A stretch of 6,490 nucleotides of DNA from Desulfobacterales bacterium. GTDB lineage: Bacteria; Desulfobacterota; Desulfobacteria; Desulfobacterales; Desulfobacteraceae. The first letter of the stretch is position 1, and every line of letters starts with the position of its first letter. This document shows, piece by piece, positions 1-6,355 of the stretch. The DNA lies in the NCBI GenBank assembly GCA_022361135.1, contig JAKSBM010000492.1:1-6490 (forward strand). Direction: 5' to 3'. The position numbers and the translations under genes were made by a program. Under the pieces are notes generated by a model. That model saw nothing but the letters and a program-made list of their open reading frames with translations, did no database searches and had not been told where the DNA came from.

Positions 1-1
1 C

Positions 2-622
2 CACTTCTGCCAATTGATGAAGCAGGGGGAACTGGCCCCCGGGACCTTCATCAACCAGGGGGAAATCTGCGACAGCCTCAACATCAGCAAGGCCCCCCTG
101 CGGGACGCCCTGATCCAGATGGAAACCGAGGGATTTGTCACCATCTACCCCCGGCGGGGGGTGATGATCAATGCCATCACCCTGGACGAAGTGAACCATG
201 CCTACCAGATCATCGGTGCTCTGGAGTCCGCTGCCCTGGGCCAGGCCTTCCCCACCCTGGGCCCGGACCAGATCCGGGAAATGGAGGCCCTCAACGCCCA
301 ACTCCTGGACACCCTGGAGCAGGGGGCGTTTGAAGAATATTACGACCTCAACAACCAACTCCACAACGTCTTCATCGACCGGGCCCGGGCCCCCCGGCTC
401 AAGGAAATCGTTTCCACATTAAAGCAACGGATCTATGATTTTCCCCTGCGCCCCTACCTGGTGGACTGGGAAAAGGAAAACCTCCACGAGCACCAGCGCA
501 TCATCGATTCCATCCGGAAAAACAACCTGCGGGCCGCCATGGACATCCTCCAATTCGAACATTGGAGCCATGAGCTCCACGGGGATGAAATCCGGAAGTT
601 TTATGGATTTGAGACACATTAA
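2..622 (+). CDS. GntR-family transcriptional regulator, FCD (FadR C-terminal) type, 5'-partial
   Basis: Ligand-responsive DNA-binding repressor or activator of the GntR/FadR superfamily. The frame is open to the left edge, so the true start lies outside; the TTG at 14 and ATG at 17 fall inside the winged helix and are not credible starts. Visible order: the end of the GntR signature (GELAPGTFINQ, the usual 'G.l.PG..l.E' stretch), the recognition helix with ISKAPLRDAL and the wing EGFVTIYPRRGV, then an all-helical FCD domain of about 150 residues. In the FCD domain an Asp and His (YYDLNNQLH), a second His (HEHQRIID) and a third (HWSHEL) match the D...H...H...H metal/ligand set of this family. 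About 206 residues are visible of the usual 220-240. Such proteins often control acid or amino-acid catabolism; the target here is unknown and probably lies to the left. It is convergent with the HD gene, 74 bases away, and I see no clear terminator between them. Confidence 0.9.
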   Translation, partial: HFCQLMKQGELAPGTFINQGEICDSLNISKAPLRDALIQMETEGFVTIYPRRGVMINAITLDEVNHAYQIIGALESAALGQAFPTLGPDQIREMEALNAQLLDTLEQGAFEEYYDLNNQLHNVFIDRARAPRLKEIVSTLKQRIYDFPLRPYLVDWEKENLHEHQRIIDSIRKNNLRAAMDILQFEHWSHELHGDEIRKFYGFETH

Positions 623-696
623 ACCCATGGGGCTGGAATGGCAGCGTTCAAGGCACGGAGCCAATATCTAAACGGCACATGGGCGAAGCTGAAGGG

Positions 697-1509
697 TCAC
701 AGGCCCAGCTGGGACAGCTCCCCCATCCGATCATCCATAAATCCCAAAACACCCCCTTCCAAATCCGCCATTTCACCGGACCGGGGCAGGGTGGCAAAAA
801 TCGTCTCCACCAATTTCCGTTTCCGAAGCAGGGCCAGTGAAGGGGCAAAATTCAAATCAAAAACCCAGGAAATCTGGAGGAGCTTGAGGTCGTTGAGGCT
901 GCGGACCTGCCGACGGTCGAGCATCCGGCGATTCTTCAGCATGGCCACCAATTCCGGGGAAACCCGATCCGAGTCTGGCAGATCCATGGTGATGAATTCA
1001 TCCGATGACCGACCCGGCCGACGGTCCCGGAGGTATTTTTCCGCCATGACCTGGAGGATGTCCAGCTTGTCTCCGTCCCGGAGGATCCTGGCCAGGAAAA
1101 GGTGATCCGGCGGCAGGTTTGGAGGGAGATGGTAGGCGTTGTGGATTTTCACAGCGGTGAGGATGGCGGCCCGATCGTCCACGGGAACGGTGTCCAAGAC
1201 CCCGTGGGATTCAATGGTTTCCACGCTGAGCCGGGCATGGTCCACGGAGTCGATGTCGGCAAATGTCCCGTGATCCCGGAATTGGGGAAACCGTCCCACA
1301 TCGTGGAGGATCCCGGCGGCCAGGGCCCGGCGGCGGATGGAAGTATCCAAATCCAGGCCCCCACCCAGGGCCCGGAGATTCTCCACCACCCGCCGGGTGT
1401 GGTCCCGCTTCAGGACATAGGGGGCGTTCCGGGACTGGTGGGCCTGAATGAAGGTGTCTGCGTATGAATCGAAAAACCGCTGAACCGCTTCAAGATCTTG
1501 GGGGGTCAT
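697..1509 (-). CDS. HD-domain phosphohydrolase family protein
   Basis: A 270-residue soluble protein with a metal-dependent HD domain. Ligand residues in order: H37 (KRDHTRRV), H69-D70 (GILHDVGRF), H91 (SVDHARLS), H123 (KIHNAYHLP) and D147 (RDGDKLDIL). The HILHD-like core and the later D-K-L-D are typical of HD phosphohydrolases acting on nucleotides or other phosphate esters. The substrate cannot be read from sequence, and there is no receiver, PAS or GGDEF partner domain. The C-terminal third (about 180-270) is helical, rich in Leu/Arg, and unrecognised. The ATG at 1509 has GGAAAGG about 6 bases upstream on the minus strand, which supports this start. It lies downstream of the BCCT gene but beyond a strong terminator, so it probably has its own promoter; I could not find a convincing one. 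Confidence 0.87.
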   Translation of the reverse strand: MTPQDLEAVQRFFDSYADTFIQAHQSRNAPYVLKRDHTRRVVENLRALGGGLDLDTSIRRRALAAGILHDVGRFPQFRDHGTFADIDSVDHARLSVETIESHGVLDTVPVDDRAAILTAVKIHNAYHLPPNLPPDHLFLARILRDGDKLDILQVMAEKYLRDRRPGRSSDEFITMDLPDSDRVSPELVAMLKNRRMLDRRQVRSLNDLKLLQISWVFDLNFAPSLALLRKRKLVETIFATLPRSGEMADLEGGVLGFMDDRMGELSQLGL

Positions 1510-1554
1510 GGCCGAACCTTTCCATTTGGGGTGAAATAAATCTTCTTTACACCA

Positions 1555-1583
1555 GACACCGGGGCTTGTGAAGCCCTGGTGTC
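1555..1583. repeat. 13-bp near-perfect inverted repeat with 3-base loop upstream of the HD gene
   Basis: The arms at 1555-1567 and 1571-1583 (GACACCGGGGCTT / AAGCCCTGGTGTC) pair at 13 positions. The single imperfection, 1561/1577, is a G-U wobble in plus-strand RNA and a C-A mismatch in minus-strand RNA. An alternative 7-bp pairing, ACACCAG (1549-1555) with CTGGTGT (1576-1582), overlaps it. TTTTT follows at 1591-1595 on the plus strand, but after a 7-base gap. It lies 46 bases upstream of the HD start, in the expected 5' leader. It may be a leader hairpin, an operator, or a weak terminator for transcription entering from the HD side; the sequence does not decide which. Confidence 0.6.
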
Positions 1584-1666
1584 CCCAGCCTTTTTAACCC
1601 TGCTCCACCTCGACCATAATGGTTCAACCCCACACCCCTTGGGGCATGAACCCATAAAATACCTAT

Positions 1667-1700
1667 AAAAAAAGCCCCGGGACAGGGACGCCCCGGGGCC
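1667..1700 (-). terminator. Rho-independent terminator of the isomerase-proline dehydrogenase-BCCT unit
   Basis: Read on the minus strand, a perfect 8-bp all-G/C stem (arms 1692-1699 and 1674-1681, CCCGGGGC and its complement) encloses a 10-base loop and is followed directly by seven T residues (plus-strand A run 1667-1673). It sits about 55 bases after the BCCT stop and points the same way. This is the clearest regulatory signal in the window and separates the BCCT unit from the HD gene. Confidence 0.88.
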
Positions 1701-1716
1701 TTTGATCGGGATGAAA

Positions 1717-1734
1717 TGATCCGGCTCCGGATCA
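1717..1734 (-). repeat. Second hairpin between the BCCT stop and the terminator
   Basis: The perfect dyad TGATCCGG-CT-CCGGATCA has 8-bp arms and a 2-base centre. It starts 22 bases after the BCCT stop and about 17 bases before the terminator stem on the minus strand. It has no T tract of its own. An outer alternative pairing exists between TTGATC (1702-1707) and GATCAA (1730-1735). It is most simply a 3'-end hairpin in tandem with the terminator, adding transcript stability; it could also be a protein-binding palindrome. Confidence 0.55.
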
Positions 1735-1755
1735 ACCCAATGACGCATCGGTTAT

Positions 1756-3411
1756 CTAATCATCCAAAGGAGTTGCCACCTTCCCTGTGACGGCCTTTTG
1801 CCTCAGGGCATCCCGGACCAGGGCCTTGATCATGGCAACGCCCATGAGAACCATGATGGCGGAAAAGGGCAGCGCCCCCAGGAGCATGGCCGACTTCAGG
1901 GCGTTGAGCCCTCCGGCAATGAGGAGAACCGTGATGACCAGGGTAATGGCCCCGCCCCAGAAAAAGATATGCTTCTTCCCTTTTTTGCGGTCGTCCCCAC
2001 CGGACAAAATGGTATTAATGATCAGGACACCGGAATCCGCCGAGGTGATGAGATAGGTCATGAGGAGGACCACCACCACGGCGGCCATGCCCTTGGCCAG
2101 GGTGGAGGAAAGCATCACCTTCAAGGTGGCGAACAATTGGGCTTCCTGGCCGGCCTTGAGGATGGCGCCCCCGGCCTGGCCCGAAAGTTCAAGGTCAATG
2201 GCCGTGCCCCCCACAACGGTGAACCAGATAAAGCACATGACCGCCGGGACCATCATGGTTCCCATGATATATTCCCGGATGGTCCTCCCCCGTGAAATCC
2301 GGGCAAAGAACAGGCCCACAAAGGGGGCAAAGGAAATCCACCAGGCCCAGTAAAATACCGTCCACCAGATGGATTGCCACTTATATAAAGTGGCCCCGGG
2401 TTCTGCTGCCACATTGGGCCAATAGGTCACGGCCTGGGCCGGGAAATTGAGGACATAATCCCAGACCCCCATGAAAAAGGATTTCAAGGCCACAAGGGGG
2501 GCGCCGAACATCAAGAAGAAGGCCAACAGGGCAAAGGAGAGGACCATGTTCAAATTGGACAACCATTTGATCCCCTTTCCCACACCCGAGACCGCCGAGA
2601 GGATGGAGGCGCCCATGACGATGAACAGCCCGGTAAGCATGGCCGTATGGGTGGGCGTACCATCGGCATTGATCATCCATTCGGCACCCACCACACTGTG
2701 CATGCCCGAGGCAAACTGGGTGATCCCATAGCCAATGGTCACGGCAATCCCCAATATGGTGGCAATGACGGCGGTGATGTCCACCAGGTCCCCCAGGGGT
2801 CCCTCCAGTTTTTTCCCAAACAAAGGGGTAAGTCCGGACCGGATGGTCAGGGGGAGGTTCCGATTATAGGAGAAAAAAGCCAGGGCAAGGCCCACAAGGC
2901 CATAGCAGCCCCAGGGGGTGAGGCCCCAGTGAAAGAAGGACCATTTGTACACCGAACGCAGGGTCTCCTGGGCCTGGGGAGCAACGCCCCCCATGATGGT
3001 GTCCGGGTTGCTGGCAAAATGGTAGATGGGTTCGGCCGTGGAAAAGGTGAGCATGCCCACCCCCACCCCGGCACCGAACATCATGGAAATCCAGGAAAAG
3101 GTACTGAACTCGGGGCGGGCGTCCTCCCCGCCCAAACGCACCCTGCCCATGGCGGGCACGGCGGCCAGGATCAGGCAGAGGGCAACCACAAAGGCCATGG
3201 CATAGATATACCAGGGGCCAAAGGCCTCAAAGGACCAGCCCCGAATCCTTAAAAGTAAATTCCCCGCCTGTTCGGAAAAGACCACGGCCCAAAGGACCAG
3301 CAGGCTGATCATGATCTTTGAACCCAGGGTGGCAATGCGATTAAATCCTTTATAGAAACCGGTTTGTGCAAGTGAGATGTCAAGTTTGGTGATGGGGGGT
3401 GAAATGGCCAT
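1756..3411 (-). CDS. BCCT-family betaine/carnitine/choline-type transporter
   Basis: A 551-residue inner-membrane secondary transporter with about 12 hydrophobic segments. Landmarks, numbered from the ATG at 3411: glycine-rich TM3 motif FGAGVGVGM (112-120) followed by TAEP; TM4 aromatic residues W162, W167 and Y170 spaced as in the BetP aromatic box; TM8 family signature WAWWISF (355-361) leading into ARISRGRTIREYI; and TSADSG (about 456-461), the TM10 region that includes Na+-site residues in BetP-like carriers. These features predict uptake of a quaternary-ammonium or similar solute, probably Na+-coupled; the exact substrate cannot be assigned. The third Trp of the usual WxWWxxW is Phe361. 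The frame extends to a GTG at 3438, but the ATG at 3411 has AAGGAG 6 bases upstream and is preferred. The charged N and C tails are short, without the long osmosensory extension of BetP, which suggests nutrient uptake rather than osmotic sensing (inference). Last gene of the unit. Confidence 0.93.
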   Translation of the reverse strand: MAISPPITKLDISLAQTGFYKGFNRIATLGSKIMISLLVLWAVVFSEQAGNLLLRIRGWSFEAFGPWYIYAMAFVVALCLILAAVPAMGRVRLGGEDARPEFSTFSWISMMFGAGVGVGMLTFSTAEPIYHFASNPDTIMGGVAPQAQETLRSVYKWSFFHWGLTPWGCYGLVGLALAFFSYNRNLPLTIRSGLTPLFGKKLEGPLGDLVDITAVIATILGIAVTIGYGITQFASGMHSVVGAEWMINADGTPTHTAMLTGLFIVMGASILSAVSGVGKGIKWLSNLNMVLSFALLAFFLMFGAPLVALKSFFMGVWDYVLNFPAQAVTYWPNVAAEPGATLYKWQSIWWTVFYWAWWISFAPFVGLFFARISRGRTIREYIMGTMMVPAVMCFIWFTVVGGTAIDLELSGQAGGAILKAGQEAQLFATLKVMLSSTLAKGMAAVVVVLLMTYLITSADSGVLIINTILSGGDDRKKGKKHIFFWGGAITLVITVLLIAGGLNALKSAMLLGALPFSAIMVLMGVAMIKALVRDALRQKAVTGKVATPLDD

Positions 3412-3417
3412 TCCTAT

Positions 3418-3423
3418 CTCCTT
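3418..3423 (-). promoter_or_regulatory. Ribosome binding site of the BCCT gene (decides the start)
   Basis: AAGGAG on the minus strand lies 6 bases before the ATG at 3411. The upstream GTG at 3438 has no comparable site, so the 551-residue start is chosen over the 560-residue one. Confidence 0.8.
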
Positions 3424-3453
3424 GTTCTGGTCGTACACATGATTTTTTAATTT

Positions 3454-3470
3454 CCCGGCAAAATGCCGGG
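3454..3470 (-). repeat. Intercistronic hairpin between proline dehydrogenase and BCCT genes
   Basis: A perfect 7-bp stem, CCCGGCA / TGCCGGG, with a 3-base loop begins 10 bases after the proline dehydrogenase stop. On the minus strand it is followed by an A-rich rather than T-rich stretch, so it lacks the tail of a Rho-independent terminator. It more likely protects the 3' end of the upstream message or sets different expression of the two genes; this is inference from position and structure. Confidence 0.6.
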
Positions 3471-3480
3471 TGTCTCTTCT

Positions 3481-4392
3481 CTATCTGCCGCCGCGTCCTT
3501 TCATCATCTGCCCCAGGGCGGCCCGGGCAATGTTGGGATTTTCCAAAAGACGGCGCCGGGAATACCCCAGCCATTCCTTGCCGTAGGGGATATAGATCCG
3601 GCAGCGATGACCTTCGGAAACCATGAGATCCCGGAGTTCCGGGTCCACGCCCAAAAGCATCTGGAATTCGTATTGATCCCGTTTCAGCCCATATTTTTTG
3701 ATCAATTTCTGGGCCTCGAAATAGAGGCGTTCATCGTGGGTGGCAATGCCCACATAGGCCCCCAGTTCAAACATCCGGTCCAAAAGGGCCACATAATTGC
3801 GGGTGATCAATTCCGGATCCTTCCAGGCCTGCTGCCGGGTGACAATGAAGATCCCCTTGACCAGCCTGAAACTCATGGGCCCGTCCTTGAGTTCCTCCAA
3901 GTGCCCCATGGCGTTGCGCATATAGGATTGGAGGGCCACCCCCACATGGTCGGGGAATTCCTTGCGAAGTTCCTTGTACATGCGAACGGTGGCTTCGTTG
4001 GAGTCGATATTTTCCATGTCGATGCGGACAAAGCCGTTGAGTTCGGCGGCCCTGGCCACAAGGTCGTAAACATTTTGATAGGCAAAATCATAATCCAGGA
4101 GCAGGCCCATCTGGGTGGGTTTCACCGAAAGGTTGGCCGTGAGTTTTTCCCGGTGGATGGTTTCCAGAATATCCATGCAATGCTGTTTAAAGGGCAGGGC
4201 CTGCTCCTTCCGGGTGATGTATTCCCCCAGGATATCCAGGGTGGATTCAATGCCCTTGGCTGCCAATTCCCGGCAGACGCGCACGGCATCGGTGATCTCC
4301 TTGCCGGCCACGTAATCCTTGGCAAAATATTTAACAATGGGAGAAGGGACGTGCATGATGGTTTTGGACACAGCCATATTAAAAATGGACAT
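3481..4392 (-). CDS. Proline dehydrogenase family protein (stand-alone, FAD-dependent)
   Basis: A 303-residue cytoplasmic or membrane-associated flavoenzyme of the PRODH (beta-alpha)8 family, expected to oxidise L-proline to 1-pyrroline-5-carboxylate and pass electrons to quinone. Family motifs, numbered from the ATG at 4392: SVKPTQMGL (K91), RIDMEN (D125), VALQSYMRN (Q155), FRLVKG (R176, K179), ATHD (H219), EFQMLLGV, and IYIPYGKEWLGYSRRRLLENP at the end (268-288), whose Arg pair R280-R281 and E284 match the substrate-carboxylate site of monofunctional enzymes. Size matches single-domain bacterial PRODH rather than the large PutA fusion; no pyrroline-5-carboxylate dehydrogenase is in the window. 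The usual RLVKGAY reads RLVKGIF here, so a modified substrate (N-methylproline, hydroxyproline) is possible. The frame extends 11 codons further, but ATG 4392 has AAGGAG 5 bases upstream. The TIM-barrel gene is 57 bases upstream and the BCCT gene 69 bases downstream, same strand. Confidence 0.9.
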   Translation of the reverse strand: MSIFNMAVSKTIMHVPSPIVKYFAKDYVAGKEITDAVRVCRELAAKGIESTLDILGEYITRKEQALPFKQHCMDILETIHREKLTANLSVKPTQMGLLLDYDFAYQNVYDLVARAAELNGFVRIDMENIDSNEATVRMYKELRKEFPDHVGVALQSYMRNAMGHLEELKDGPMSFRLVKGIFIVTRQQAWKDPELITRNYVALLDRMFELGAYVGIATHDERLYFEAQKLIKKYGLKRDQYEFQMLLGVDPELRDLMVSEGHRCRIYIPYGKEWLGYSRRRLLENPNIARAALGQMMKGRGGR

Positions 4393-4397
4393 GGGGT

Positions 4398-4403
4398 CTC
4401 CTT
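4398..4403 (-). promoter_or_regulatory. Ribosome binding site of the proline dehydrogenase gene (decides the start)
   Basis: AAGGAG on the minus strand, 5 bases before the ATG at 4392, within an AAAAGGAGA stretch. It favours the 303-residue protein over the 314-residue extension from 4425. Confidence 0.8.
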
Positions 4404-4449
4404 TTCGGCAAATTGCCTGATGCAATGGGGGTAAATGTGGTGGGAGGGA

Positions 4450-5343
4450 TTAACGGCCGATGCCCAGGGTTTCCCGGGCATATTTAATGCTCCGGATGCA
4501 GGCGTCCAGCTCTTTTTCGCGGGCGACCTCAAGGGAATCCTCGCCCATGTCCCATTCGATCTCAAAGGTGATGCGATCCGTGGGGGAATGATCCCGGATG
4601 GTTTTATAGGTTTTGAAACAATCAATGTCTCCGTCACCCAGGGCCACGCCGTGGAAACGGATGCCGAACTGGTCCCGATCCAGCTTATGGTCGCAGAAAT
4701 GGTTGGAAAAGGCATGGGGGGCCAATTTTTCCACGGCGGTCTCCGGGTTTTCAAGGACACCCATGGAATTCACCGTGTCCACACAGGCCCCCACCAGGGG
4801 ATGGTCAATCCGTCCAATGAGCCATAGGATCTCATCGGCAAAGGTTTCTGTGTGATTTTCAAGGGCCAGGCGGATCCCGGTCCTTTCCAGCAGGGGAAGC
4901 ACCGCCTTGACCTCATCGTGGACATCGCAGAGCTGCCGCATGACCTCGGGGTGGAAACAGCTGCCGTACAGGGGGCGGGGGCGCCGGATGTCCAGGCTGA
5001 GCTTGGCCAGGTCCGCTCCGATTTTTTCGGTGATCAAAATCCCCTCTTCCAGGGTATCCGTGAGCCGGGGATCGAATTCCTCATCCCGGGAAAAATTGTA
5101 CTCCAGGTAAAGTCCCCGGTCGGCGGCCTCTTTTTTCACCCGGGCCAGCCGGGCATCGTCCTTGGTTTCCAAATCACAGCCGGTGAGGTGCAATCCGTCC
5201 AGCCCCCATTCCACAGCCCTGTCCATGAGTTGAATCAAGTCCATTTCCTTGGGCCGGGGGTCGGCCTGAATACCCCAGTTCTGACCCAGCCCCCACAGGT
5301 GGAGGGTGTACGTGTGCAAACCAAGCTTCATCTTCTTTGCCAT
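4450..5343 (-). CDS. TIM-barrel sugar phosphate isomerase/epimerase family protein (xylose isomerase-like)
   Basis: A 297-residue soluble protein of the AP-endonuclease-2 / xylose-isomerase-like barrel superfamily, which includes IolE, hydroxypyruvate isomerase and ketose 3-epimerases. It opens with the first barrel strand MKLGLHTYTLH. Candidate divalent-metal ligands lie at the expected strand ends: E162 (LALENHTE), D189 (GACVDTVNSMG), H215 or H219 (NHFCDHKL) and E261/E263 (ITFEIEWD). G236-D237-G238-D239-I240 before the last strands matches the common 'G.G.ID' of the family. The reaction cannot be assigned; a role in isomerising or cleaving a product of the imported solute is only inference. 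The start at 5343 has GAGGA about 7 bases upstream; the Met at codon 5 is a weaker alternative. It is the first gene of the leftward unit, divergent from the LysR gene. Confidence 0.88.
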   Translation of the reverse strand: MAKKMKLGLHTYTLHLWGLGQNWGIQADPRPKEMDLIQLMDRAVEWGLDGLHLTGCDLETKDDARLARVKKEAADRGLYLEYNFSRDEEFDPRLTDTLEEGILITEKIGADLAKLSLDIRRPRPLYGSCFHPEVMRQLCDVHDEVKAVLPLLERTGIRLALENHTETFADEILWLIGRIDHPLVGACVDTVNSMGVLENPETAVEKLAPHAFSNHFCDHKLDRDQFGIRFHGVALGDGDIDCFKTYKTIRDHSPTDRITFEIEWDMGEDSLEVAREKELDACIRSIKYARETLGIGR

Positions 5344-5363
5344 GGGAAATCCTCTTCAATTGT

Positions 5364-5390
5364 AATGGGTTGACATTACCCAATGGGGTA
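5364..5390. promoter_or_regulatory. Candidate operator: alternating GGGT/ACCC half-sites
   Basis: Three short half-sites alternate in orientation: GGGT (5367-5370), ACCC (5378-5381) and GGGT (5386-5389). They form two overlapping dyads, TGGGT-N7-ACCCA and TACCC-N4-GGGTA. The first two centres are 11 bases apart, about one helical turn. The site lies between the divergent lysR-type gene and its presumed target operon and overlaps both candidate promoters, as expected for an autoregulating LysR protein. The protein-DNA link is inference. Confidence 0.45.
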
Positions 5391-5397
5391 GTATAGG
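5370..5397 (+). promoter_or_regulatory. Candidate sigma-70 promoter of the LysR-type gene
   Basis: A consensus -35 TTGACA (5370-5375) is followed after 16 bases by TATAGG (5392-5397), which matches 4 of 6 positions of the -10 consensus. The predicted leader is about 55-60 bases. The half-site dyad lies in the spacer, so a bound regulator would block it. Confidence 0.4.
5390..5395 (-). promoter_or_regulatory. Candidate -10 element of the divergent operon
   Basis: TATACT on the minus strand, about 47 bases before the TIM-barrel start codon. No good -35 lies 16-18 bases upstream (TTGACT is only 13 bases away). A good -10 with a poor -35 is common at promoters needing an activator such as a LysR protein. 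It overlaps the -10 of the opposite promoter. Confidence 0.33.
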
Positions 5398-5461
5398 GTC
5401 ACACCATAAGTCAAATTAATAAATATCATTAAAACGATGAGTTTTCTCAATAGGTGGTCAA

Positions 5462-6355
5462 ATGAACATTGCCCAACTCAAAACCCTCATTGCCGTTGTG
5501 GAGACGGGGAACTTTACCCATGCGGCCAAAACGGTCCATTTAACCCAGTCCGCCGTCAGCCTGCAGATCAAACGTCTGGAAGAGGAATTGGGAGAAACCC
5601 TCCTCCACCGGGATGCCAAAACCATCAAGCCCACCGGGGCGGGGAAGGACCTCCTCCTCTATGCCCGGGAGTTGATCCGGATCCACGACGAGGCCATCCT
5701 CAGCGTTTCCCGGAGGGAACATTCAGGCCACATCCGCATCGGCGCCCCCGAGGACTATATTTCCCCCTTCCTCACCCGTATTTTTTCCCGGTTTTCCCAG
5801 GATTACCCCCGGGTGAAGGTGGCCATGGTGAGCAAGCCCAGCGTCCACCTCAAAAAGGACGTGGACCAGGCCGATCTTGACTTTGCATTGTGCACGGAGA
5901 TGCAAGATGGAGGAAAGGTATTGTTCCGGGAACCCATGGTCTGGGTGAGCTCGCCCCGCCACCGGCAACACGAAACCAAGGACCAGGTTCCCCTGGCGGT
6001 GTCATACGAGGGATGCCCCTACCGGCGCTGGTCCATGGGAAGCCTGGAGGCGGCGGGCCGGGAGTTCCGGATCAACTATACCAGCCCCACAAGCACGGGA
6101 ATCATGGCCGGGGTCCGGGCGGGCTTTGCCGTGGCCATCATGGGCATCACCAATATCCCCGATGATTTGATGATCATTGGGGAAGCCCAGGGGTTCCCCA
6201 ACCTTCCCATGGCCCATATCACCCTTCACCGTGCCCCCAAGCCCTCCAGCCCCCTGATGCTGGCCTTTGAAAACCATATCCGGGATATTTTTAAGGAAGT
6301 CCAATCCCAGCTCCGGGATCAATTGAATGCCGGGGAACGGGTCTGGTTTGGCTAA
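5462..6355 (+). CDS. LysR-type transcriptional regulator
   Basis: A 297-residue regulator of normal LysR length. Residues 1-60 hold the winged helix-turn-helix: FTHAAKTVHLTQSAVS with the recognition helix SAVSLQIKRLEEELGETLLHR, then the linker helix. From about residue 90 (IRIGAPEDYISPFLTRIF) to 285 comes the periplasmic-binding-like effector domain, including GIMAGVRAGFAVAIMG. The effector is not evident; a metabolite of the divergent operon is the natural guess. The ATG at 5462 follows AGGTGG by 4 bases. The back-to-back layout with the isomerase-PRODH-BCCT unit is the classic LysR arrangement for controlling an adjacent operon and its own gene. A possible second frame overlaps its last codons. 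Confidence 0.93.
   Translation: MNIAQLKTLIAVVETGNFTHAAKTVHLTQSAVSLQIKRLEEELGETLLHRDAKTIKPTGAGKDLLLYARELIRIHDEAILSVSRREHSGHIRIGAPEDYISPFLTRIFSRFSQDYPRVKVAMVSKPSVHLKKDVDQADLDFALCTEMQDGGKVLFREPMVWVSSPRHRQHETKDQVPLAVSYEGCPYRRWSMGSLEAAGREFRINYTSPTSTGIMAGVRAGFAVAIMGITNIPDDLMIIGEAQGFPNLPMAHITLHRAPKPSSPLMLAFENHIRDIFKEVQSQLRDQLNAGERVWFG

Noticed and set aside
623..696. Terminator sought between the convergent GntR and HD genes
   Set aside because: Only short self-complementary pieces (such as CCATGG) are present, with no stable stem and no T run on either strand.
1102..1467. A 121-codon plus-strand frame inside the HD gene
   Set aside because: Antisense of a gene with intact HD ligands; no motif or ribosome binding site of its own.
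1621..1652. Interrupted inverted repeat GGTTCA...TGAACC with CCCCTTGGGG inside
   Set aside because: The arms are only 6 bp, the inner stem has a 2-base loop, and no T tract or promoter is linked to it; it could be chance.
1506..1748. An 80-codon minus-strand frame filling the gap between the HD and BCCT genes
   Set aside because: It runs through the terminator and both hairpins and its translation is low-complexity Gly/Ser/Arg-rich; no ribosome binding site was seen.
2647..3252. A 201-codon plus-strand frame inside the BCCT gene
   Set aside because: Its very high Gly/His content is the typical antisense translation of a hydrophobic, GC-rich membrane-protein gene.
3412..3438. N-terminal extension of the BCCT protein from the GTG at 3438
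   Set aside because: The ribosome binding site AAGGAG at 3418-3423 lies inside it and is ideally placed for the ATG at 3411.
4407..4426. Short dyads GGCAA-A-TTGCC and ATTGC-N5-GCAAT upstream of the proline dehydrogenase gene
   Set aside because: The arms are 5 bp and overlap each other, too weak to call as a regulatory structure.
3463..4434. A 323-codon plus-strand open frame, longer than the gene opposite it
   Set aside because: It is the antisense shadow of the proline dehydrogenase gene. The minus-strand frame has clear family motifs and a strong ribosome binding site; the plus frame is Gly/His/Pro-rich with no recognisable motif.
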